Made by a program: the position numbers and the translations under genes
The notes under the pieces: generated by a model
Told to the model about the DNA's origin: nothing
Databases searched by the model: none
What the model saw: the letters and a program-made list of their open reading frames with translations, nothing else
Shown here: in pieces, positions 57,386 to 64,000 of the stretch
Numbering within the stretch: the stretch's first letter is position 1
Layout: each line of letters begins with the position of its first letter
DNA from: Aradus depressus
Lineage: Eukaryota; Arthropoda; Insecta; Hemiptera; Aradidae
NCBI GenBank assembly: GCA_963662175.1
Contig: OY759225.1
Coordinates: forward strand, 1,364,001-1,428,000
Direction: 5' to 3'
Length of the DNA stretch: 64,000 bases

Positions 57386-58808
57386 GTTGAAGGACTATAA
57401 GCCTTATTCCATTTGAATAATTAAAAATTATAACATCATGAATGTACTTTCGAAGAATTGAATAGGATTCGATTGAGAGATTAGAAGAAAAATCAAAGTT
57501 CCCCGGGCAACGCCGGGTATTACTGCTAGTGTTAAATAAAACTAAATATAAATAAATAATAATTAATAATAATGAAATAATAATTAAAACAAAAAGGATA
57601 AATAATCAAATAAACAATAAATTACCACATTTCCTGTGGACAGTTTATCTCTTTTCTTTTACTAAATTTTGAATTCTACAGTAGTTTTTCGAAAAGGGCC
57701 CTAAAAAGATATCAAAAGTTCAAGGCGTGCAATTTTTTAAGAAAGTGCACGTATATTTAAAAAAAATTTCAATTAACAAACTTTTCATTTTGATTTTTAA
57801 AGAGATGCCATTTTTAATTTTTTTGAATAATATTAAATCTAATCCAAAGGTTTTCAAATTATCTTACTGGGCCAACAGAGAAAATAGAATAGCATATAAT
57901 TTACGAGAGCAAATATTGGGTTTATTTTCTTAAATCTACATTATTAAATAAAAAAAACTTAACATTAAAAAAAACAAAAATCAAAAGAAAAATCTTAAGA
58001 ACTAAATTCTTAAAACTATTTCAATCCTTTGTATGTTTTATATTTTTTGGCCATTCTCTAAAATTAAGTTATATATTTCTGGGCATATATCCTGTACATA
58101 CAAACAAACAACAGTACCTTCTTTGCGGATCAATTTCACCGTCAATTCACTTCTATTTAGTTCATTATATCTTAAGCTTAAACACCATTTTCTATCTTCA
58201 CTCAGACCGTCTCACCTCAACCCAGGACTCGACCCGTCTCTCCACAACAGCTGATGGCCGTGTTTTTTTTTTTTTTACTAATTTGTTTTAAAATAAATTT
58301 TGTTTTTTTTATAGAAAAATAAATATAATTAATTTTTTTTAACATTAATAATTTTATCATTTTAATGTTTTTTTTTTTTTTTTATACATCACAATCGACA
58401 AGCTTTCAACTAACACTTTAACTCAGGAAATATACAATTTTGTTTTGTCATATCCACGAGGTCACTGATCCATGGTTCTACTAAGTAGTTACAATTCTAG
58501 TTTTCTTTCTGAAACATGGTTTTAGCAGTCCGGCTGGCACAGCTCCCTAATATTAGATTTAAACTAACATTAACTTCTCACTACTCTGTTTTATACAGTT
58601 TTGTTAATATATATAACCAGGACCTGATCAGCTGTCTGTGAACTTCACTTCCGACATTAGAGCTGGCAGTTAAAGAAGGAAGTGGTTATAAATATCAAAT
58701 AACTCTTTATGGTAGATAAGTGAAGGCTGTAAACATTACAAATCCACAATAAATCTACATTTAATAAATATATAGTCTTCTAACAAATTTTGATACTGTC
58801 TAAGACAA

Positions 58809-59006
58809 ATGGCTACGGTCATCAAAGATTCCTTGGTTTTGAAAATCATTCCTGAATTAGTAACTTCTTCATATAAAAATATGCAGATTCTAGCTAATAA
58901 ACGAATTACTTTTCAACAAAGAAATCAGTTTTTATTCACTAGAAAGAAGGTGGAGGAAGACATGTCACTCGATGATAGGGCGTCATACGATCTTAGATTT
59001 ATATGA
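58809..59006 (+). CDS. Unrecognised open frame, possible gene remnant
   Basis: A 65-codon frame starting MATVIKDSLVLKIIPELVTS and continuing YKNMQILANKRITFQQRNQ to DDRASYDLRFI. The composition is protein-like rather than low-complexity, and further protein-like text (SFYEKKAASVLKTDKYHLSE) follows in another frame after 59040. It may be a decayed transposon or gene fragment. I cannot assign a family. Confidence 0.25.
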   Translation: MATVIKDSLVLKIIPELVTSSYKNMQILANKRITFQQRNQFLFTRKKVEEDMSLDDRASYDLRFI

Positions 59007-59407
59007 ACACATTTGTCATTAAATAAATGATCAGAATGTGTCTTTTTACGAGAAGAAAGCGGCTAGTGTCTTGAAAACTGATAAATACCATCTTTCTGAA
59101 TCCTTGTATATCCGAACTGACTATGCTGAGTTGTTATTTAGCAAATGTTATTTTTTAATTATTTTCTTCTTTCAACAATAGCAAACTGCTATTTAAATTA
59201 AAAAATCGGGTGCGTGCAACTCCGATGCGTGGCGAAATGAGCGTGGCAACGTCTGAGTTGCGAGATAGCGAAAGTGTCAAGAATCAAATATAACAAATCA
59301 TTTCAATAAAATTTTTGAACCTTGAAACAATTTAAAAACAATATAGAAAGAAAACATTCATAAGCATAATAGTTAAACGAGTTTATTATTAATATTATTA
59401 TTCAGAG

Positions 59408-59752
59408 GGTCCCGTTAGCTCAGTGGTATGCGTGATTGTCTCCTGATCTCAAGATCGTGGGTTCGAAACCCGACCGAGGCCCTTCGTTTATTTTATCTGG
59501 GAGGTAAAATAAACTTGAGCACGCCGTCCTTCGAATGGGACGTTAAGCGATGGTCCCGAGCCTGTACGATGTCAGGTACTCGTTAAAGACCCCTGCCCTA
59601 GATGAATAAAAATGTAGGGTAAGCAAAATTTAGGACTCCCACAGTAGAGTCGGGCTCATGTCCACCAGAGTGACGAAAGAGCGCTCTGGTAGTAGGCGAT
59701 ATGATCTCGTAGTTAAAGCCCGGGCATGAGTCATAAAACCTAACCTAACCTA
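59408..59752 (+). mobile_element. SINE family A, near-complete copy
   Basis: Head GTTAGCTCAGTGG (A box) and GGTTCGAAACC (B box), full body, tail AACCTAACCTAACC. Differs from 29882-30226 by scattered substitutions, mostly in the head. Confidence 0.92.
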
Positions 59753-60654
59753 TTATTAATCTGTACATATCTAAAAATAATATTGGATAACTAGTAGACT
59801 TATTAACATTCAGTTGAAATAACCTTTTTTTCGGTTATCAAGGCCAACTGTTATTCTGCTACTTCCTATATTTACTCTACTCTGCTTTGTTAATATTCAG
59901 TGAACAAACTGCTTCCCAAATTCAAACGAATTATTTTGTAAATGTCACTCTTTTTTCTTCCCAATTTTCCTACTAGATCTATTATTTATATCAGCCTGGT
60001 TGATTGTCATTTAACTTTTCATAACTCACAAAACAATAAGAACGTATTTTAATTGTCTTCAAACATAGAAAAATCTATTTTTTATTTAATATTATTTAAG
60101 GTAAGGTTCAAATTAAAAAAACTTTTGACGTTGAATGTATGTATAATATACATATATATTATATAATATACAGGGTGTCCTTTTTAGATGGCCCGGCTGA
60201 ATTTCTCTTAAACCGATAACGTTATAAAAAAAATAAAAAATACGTATTTAATATTTTTCAGTCTAGTTTAATATTTCGAGTTGTTTTTGAAAAAAAAATT
60301 GTACGGGGTACCCCAGGACCAATAAAACTTTAAAATTTCAAATAGGACCCTATACCTTTCGACACATCATTTTAAAGGATTTTTAACGCTGAAATCAATG
60401 GTGCAACCCGATTTTAAATTGGTCAAAAAATTATAAAGTTATGGTTCAAAATTAAAAAAACAAAAAAAACAGTTATTTTGTTTCGGTATTAATTCCAATA
60501 AACCGAATTTTCTTCCTAATTTTAGTAAAAACGTTAAATTGCTTTTATTGTTTACATTCACTGTCATTGTTTACCCAAATGGTCTTATGAAAGGGAATTT
60601 TAATTCCTGGAAATAAACAACTTTTACAACAGTACCTACTTCCTTTCATTCAGT

Positions 60655-60862
60655 ATGAATCAGCCAGTCAAAATGAACCGAAGGATGCAGTTTTCCCATC
60701 AGGAACAAGTTGATATGTACAATTGTTTTATTGAAAGTGGCGGTATTGCTCGCCGTGCAGTCGTGTTGTACTCCCAGAAATTTCCCCATCGTCCCCAAGT
60801 GAACCACAAAACGTTTATTCGTGTTGCTCACAATATGAGGAGATTCGGATCAGTTCGTATCG
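60655..60862 (+). pseudogene. Transposase N-terminal part of the long-TIR element
   Basis: Frame MNQPVKMNRRMQFSHQEQVD then MYNCFIESGGIARRAVVLYS and VNHKTFIRVAHNMRRFGSV, matching the N-terminal helix-turn-helix region (DUF4817-like) of insect mariner-type transposases. After this the frame reads unrelated residues, marking a deletion that removes the region around the first catalytic Asp. Confidence 0.8.
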
Positions 60863-60883
60863 TATTCTTGTCGTCACCAGGTG

Positions 60884-61366
60884 GTTCACAGCTTCAACGT
60901 TTGGTGTGGACTTCTTGGAAATAAATTAATTGGTCCTTATTTCTACCGAAACAATTTAAATGGAGCTCAGTTTCTAAATTTCTTGAGAGAGGAATTACCA
61001 ACTTTACTAGAAGAGGTTCCTCTGCAGCAACGGCAAAGAATGCTCCTGCAGCTTGATGGATGTCCCGCACACAATTCTCTGCAGGTGAGAGATTATTTAA
61101 ATCGTCACTACCGGGATAGGTGGATAGGACCTCACGGCCCCATCTGTTGGCCTCCTCGGTCACCCGATCTAACTCCGTTAGACTTTTTCTTGTGGGGACA
61201 TTTGAAAAACAGCGTTTATGCCAATCATAACCCTGCAACGTCAGTTGAAGAACTGCAGCAAAGAGTGGAAAATGCTTGTCGATCCGTCTCTCCTCGCACT
61301 GAGCACCAGCGAAGAGTGGTTAAGACGAGCCAATCTTTGCATCTTCAAAGAGGGCAGGCAGTTTGA
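60884..61366 (+). pseudogene. Transposase C-terminal catalytic part of the long-TIR element
   Basis: Continues in another frame: FNVWCGLLGNKLIGPYFY, NFLREELPTLLEEVPLQQRQ, catalytic Asp in LQLDGCPAHNS, then CWPPRSPDLTPLDFFLWGHL with the third acidic residue as Asp (DD-D type), ending HLQRGQAV and TGA. The first catalytic Asp is missing and the two parts are out of frame, so no active enzyme. Confidence 0.85.
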
Positions 61367-61849
61367 ACATGAAATGTAGGTTCACCAACCTCTAGGGGTA
61401 TGGGATTTTTTTATTATTAAAAATAGCTAACAAAATGTATTGTTTTTTTCTTGTCTTTTAATTTTTAACCATAACTTTATAATTTTTTGACAAATTTAAA
61501 ATCGGGTTGCACCATTGATTTCAGCGTAAAAAATCCTTTAAAATGATGTATCGGAAGGTATAGGGTCCTATTTGAAATTTTAAAGTTGTATTGGTCCTGG
61601 GGTACCCCGTACAATTTTTTTTTCAAAAACAACTCGAAATATTAAACTAGATTGAAAAATATTAAATACGTATTTTTAATTTTTTTTATAACGTTATCGG
61701 TTCAAGAGAAATTCAGCCGGGCCATCTAAAAAGGACACCCTGTATATAAGCCTCTACATACATATATTATATATATATTTTCAACCTGTTAAATTAACAT
61801 AACATAAAATTGAAAAGGGAAATAAGGACATGAATTTCTGATGTCTTTG

Positions 61850-62300
61850 AATTCGACCACAGATATTATAAAGTAACAAATAATTTTGGACTTTGGATTT
61901 GAGAAGTCACTGTACCCTTGTTCGACTTTACAATATCGAATTTGTGGCTGATTACACAAGTTGGCCTACACTTCGTCTAACTGGGGCTGTAAAAAGAGGG
62001 CGCTGAGTAGGCTAATAAGGTGACTTGAGGGACTCCTGTTAGTGTGAAGTGGTCTCGAGATGTTGTTGAGACTGTCGCCAGCCCCAGAGAGAGCCCCTTG
62101 GCCTGCCATCCACCCACAACGGAGAATAGGCACTCCAGCACAGCCATCTCCTTCAGAAGAGGCCCAATCACACATGATGGACCGGACTAGGAGGAATGAG
62201 AGGACCACCTATTCGTTGTCAACCAAATCGGTAAAGTCTCAGAGGGAGAGCGATGACTTATTTGATTCACATTGGGGAAGTACATTGTCGGTGATTCATC
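61850..62300. repeat. Dispersed repeat X copy
   Basis: Ends with GTCAACCAAATCGGTAAAGT, CAGAGGGAGAGCGATGACTT and CACATTGGGGAAGTACATTG, matching the 3' part of family X; the middle (62000-62200) is diverged. Confidence 0.45.
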
Positions 62301-62454
62301 ATTTTACAGTTGTGCCGACTTGGTAATGAGTGTGTGATAAGTTCCGGGTTAGATTCCACTTTGTTAGGTAATTGGCCCTCGAAGAAGGGAACGAGGCTCT
62401 CCCCTGTCTATTTGTGTTGGGTGAAGGAAACTATATATAGGTGTAGTGACCAAC

Positions 62455-62882
62455 GGTCTATTTCTGAGCATTGGTCAGCTTCAGGAGCCCAACTCCGCCA
62501 ACACCATACTCTCCTAGCCTCTAGAACAGGGAGATGAGCATCACTCCAAGATTTGGTCAGCTTTAGGAGCCCAACTCCGCCAACACCATACTCTCCTAGC
62601 CTCTAGAACAGGGAGATGAGCATCACTCCAAGATTTGGTCAGCTTCAGGAGCCCAACTCCGCCAACACCATACTCTCCTAGCCTCTAGAACAGGGAGATG
62701 AGCATCACTCCAAGATTTGGTCAGCTTCAGGAGCCCAACTCCGCCAACACCATACTCTCCTAGCCTCTAGAACAGGGAGATGAGCATCACTCCAAGATTT
62801 GGTCAGCTTCAGGAGCCCAACTCCGCCAACAACATACTCTCCTAGCCTCTAGAACAGGGAGATGAGCATCACTCCAAGATAG
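62455..62882. repeat. About 82-bp minisatellite, 5 copies
   Basis: Units contain TTGGTCAGCTTCAGGAGCCC, AACTCCGCCAACACCATACT, CTCCTAGCCTCTAGAACAGG and AGATGAGCATCACTCCAAGA. Near-identical, with one or two base changes per unit. Confidence 0.95.
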
Positions 62883-62984
62883 TTGAAATGTTCAGTGAAA
62901 AAATGAGTCATAACTACTTAAAGACCGGATATAACTTTATAAATAAAACTAGCTTTTAGAAAAATGACATTTTCAATGATTTTG

Positions 62985-63213
62985 AGGCCCCCCCAGATGT
63001 TAGATTACGTGCGATGATCAGACAGAGAATGAAAAGCTTATAATGTTGAATGTAAAATCATGTAAATGTTATCATTTTATGTTCCCGTTCCGATCCGGTC
63101 CAAATGTTTAGGATCCCTTTATATCCTTGGGCGGATAAGGATGCTATATGTCAAATTTCATGAAATCTGAGTTCGCACCTCGCATCGTTGTGGGGATTCC
63201 CCCCTCCCCCCCC

Positions 63214-63259
<46 letters not shown>

Positions 63260-63440
63260 ACAATATACATTCAGCCATTTTCCTGTGGAGCTCCAAACAT
63301 ACGTACAGACAGAAACTGAACAGGTCGTCTCTAAGGCTTCTATGTCACATGACACAGATTTCTGATCAAACAAAAAGATCATTCAGTCCATGTACAGACA
63401 AAGCATTAATTTTATGTATAGATTGTGTAAATTAGGGTAA
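62985..63440. repeat. Dispersed repeat Y copy with 45-base C tract
   Basis: GAATGAAAAGCTTATAATGT and CTGTACAGACAAAGC-type blocks match 49062-49200 and 49660-49790. An uninterrupted C tract runs 63215-63259. Confidence 0.6.
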
Positions 63441-63499
63441 TTTTAACCTTATCTCAAACATGTCTCTTATCATATTGTACATACAACAACAACAACACA

Positions 63500-63716
63500 A
63501 CCTAGCGCAAGCGTCGTTCGGATGGAACCTTAAGCAACTGTCTCGAACCTGTGAGATGTCAGGAAGTCCTAAACCTAGGTAACTTAATCAAGATAGGCAC
63601 AATTTAGGGACCTTCATTAGAGTTGACTTCATGTCCACCAGAGTGACGAAAGAGTGAGCGAGCGAGTGAGTGAGCGATATTGAGATATGACCTTGTTTTT
63701 TAAAGCCCGGGAATGA
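63500..63716 (+). mobile_element. SINE family A body (diverged)
   Basis: CGTCGTTCGGATGGAACCTT, GAACCTGTGAGATGTCAGG and CATGTCCACCAGAGTGACGA with AAGCCCGGGAATGACT retain the family order. It lacks the head and the CCTAA tail, and an extra GAGTGAGCGAGC expansion is present. Confidence 0.7.
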
Positions 63717-63822
63717 CTATCAAAAAGGGAACATATAATATACATAATAGAGAAGATAAGAATATAATTACAGTACTGTTGCTTTCTTCGAAAAAGTGAT
63801 ATTTATAAAGGAGAAATCTACT

Positions 63823-64000
63823 CAACCGGTAGCACAGAGGTAGCGTCCTTGCCTACTGAGTTCAAGATTGCGGGTTCGAAACACAGTCTGAGTGGTGAAA
63901 AGAAATTGAGCCATCCTTCGGATGGGACGATCGACTCGAGCCTGTACTGTTTCAGGTACTCGTTAAAGACCTCTACCGAAGGTAACTGAACCTCTCCACC
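63823..64000 (+). mobile_element. SINE family A, cut by window end
   Basis: Head CCGGTAGCACAGAGGTAGCG and GCGGGTTCGAAAC, then CATCCTTCGGATGGGACGAT and AGGTACTCGTTAAAGACC. The 3' half lies beyond the window. Confidence 0.8.

Larger units (their letters stand above)
55362..57529 (+). mobile_element. Non-autonomous Helitron
   Basis: Starts TCTATATAAATAAAGCG after A (55361) and ends CTAG before T (57530), the A|TC...CTRR|T signature of Helitrons. A CCCGG/CCGGG hairpin sits at 57502-57517, about 9 bases before the CTAG. The interior has no Rep/helicase but three tandem blocks: about 170-bp modules (55440-56050), 116-bp modules (56079-56460) and a diverged 36-bp array (57000-57385). A second start-like segment (CCAGCATCACGCCCAAACGG) lies at about 56609, suggesting an internal duplication. 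Rolling-circle mobilisation in trans is expected for the family. Confidence 0.85.
60171..61742 (+). mobile_element. Tc1/mariner-superfamily element with about 287-bp TIRs
   Basis: Flanked by TA (60169-60170 and 61743-61744). Begins CAGGGTGTCCTTTTTAGATG and ends with its reverse complement; the inverted match continues to about 60458 and back to 61457. TIRs this long are unusual for the superfamily. The 1-kb interior is an internally deleted transposase gene. Confidence 0.9.
45197..64000. other. Region upstream of exon 1
   Basis: No second host gene is supported. Apart from the repeats listed, stretches such as 47580-48220, 51000-51500, 57540-58790 and 59010-59400 show only AT-rich sequence. 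The promoter of the minus-strand gene should lie here or further out, but no site can be named. Confidence 0.5.

Noticed and set aside
63148..63435. Polyproline/polyglycine open frames
   Set aside because: Arise from the C tract at 63215-63259.

Overview
The window looks like AT-rich, repeat-dense euchromatin of an arthropod, most probably an insect. The reasons are spliced genes with long introns, tRNA-derived SINEs (one family ends in CCTAA repeats, the complement of the usual insect telomere unit TTAGG), Tc1/mariner, piggyBac and Helitron elements, and 3' ends of R1-like, Jockey-like and other non-LTR retrotransposons. No bacterial-style gene, operon or CRISPR array is present.

One host gene dominates. 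On the minus strand, nine exons between 45196 and 1851 can be joined with matching phases at all eight junctions, giving a reading frame of 1342 codons plus stop. The protein has a short conserved N-terminus, a basic block with PFTYTPGGLNLNEIRSPRM, a long proline-rich exon, a Gln/Pro/Tyr-repeat exon, a ZASP/Enigma-like motif (IQSRSFRVLQKITGSEDD) and a long acidic Ser/Glu-rich C-terminal exon ending in a conserved helical block. No PDZ or LIM domain is visible. I infer an actin- or Z-disc-associated scaffold; resemblance to Drosophila CG1674 or Zasp-type proteins is from memory and unverified.

Layout: 1-1850 is AT-rich sequence downstream of the stop, probably including the 3' UTR. 1851-12481 holds exons 9 to 5 with introns carrying foldback repeats, SINEs and a LINE tail. 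12482-26457 holds exons 4 and 3 and a nested 3.1-kb Tc1-like element (19965-23066). 26458-26519 is exon 2. 26520-45026 is an 18.5-kb first intron with a 1.64-kb near-perfect palindrome flanked by a 12-bp repeat, LINE fragments, an array with G-tracts, a pseudogene fragment and minisatellites. 45027-45196 is exon 1 with the likely start codon. 45197-64000 lies upstream and is almost entirely repeats: a Tc1 remnant, a 38-bp satellite, a piggyBac MITE, a 22-bp array, a 2.17-kb non-autonomous Helitron, a 1.57-kb element with very long TIRs, and an 82-bp array.

The most unusual pattern is a hammerhead-ribozyme-like core (CTGANGA, one T, usually a short stem, then GAAA) that recurs in several otherwise different foldback or palindromic repeats. 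This fits Penelope-like retroelement termini, which are known to carry hammerhead motifs, but activity and family assignment are not shown by the sequence alone.
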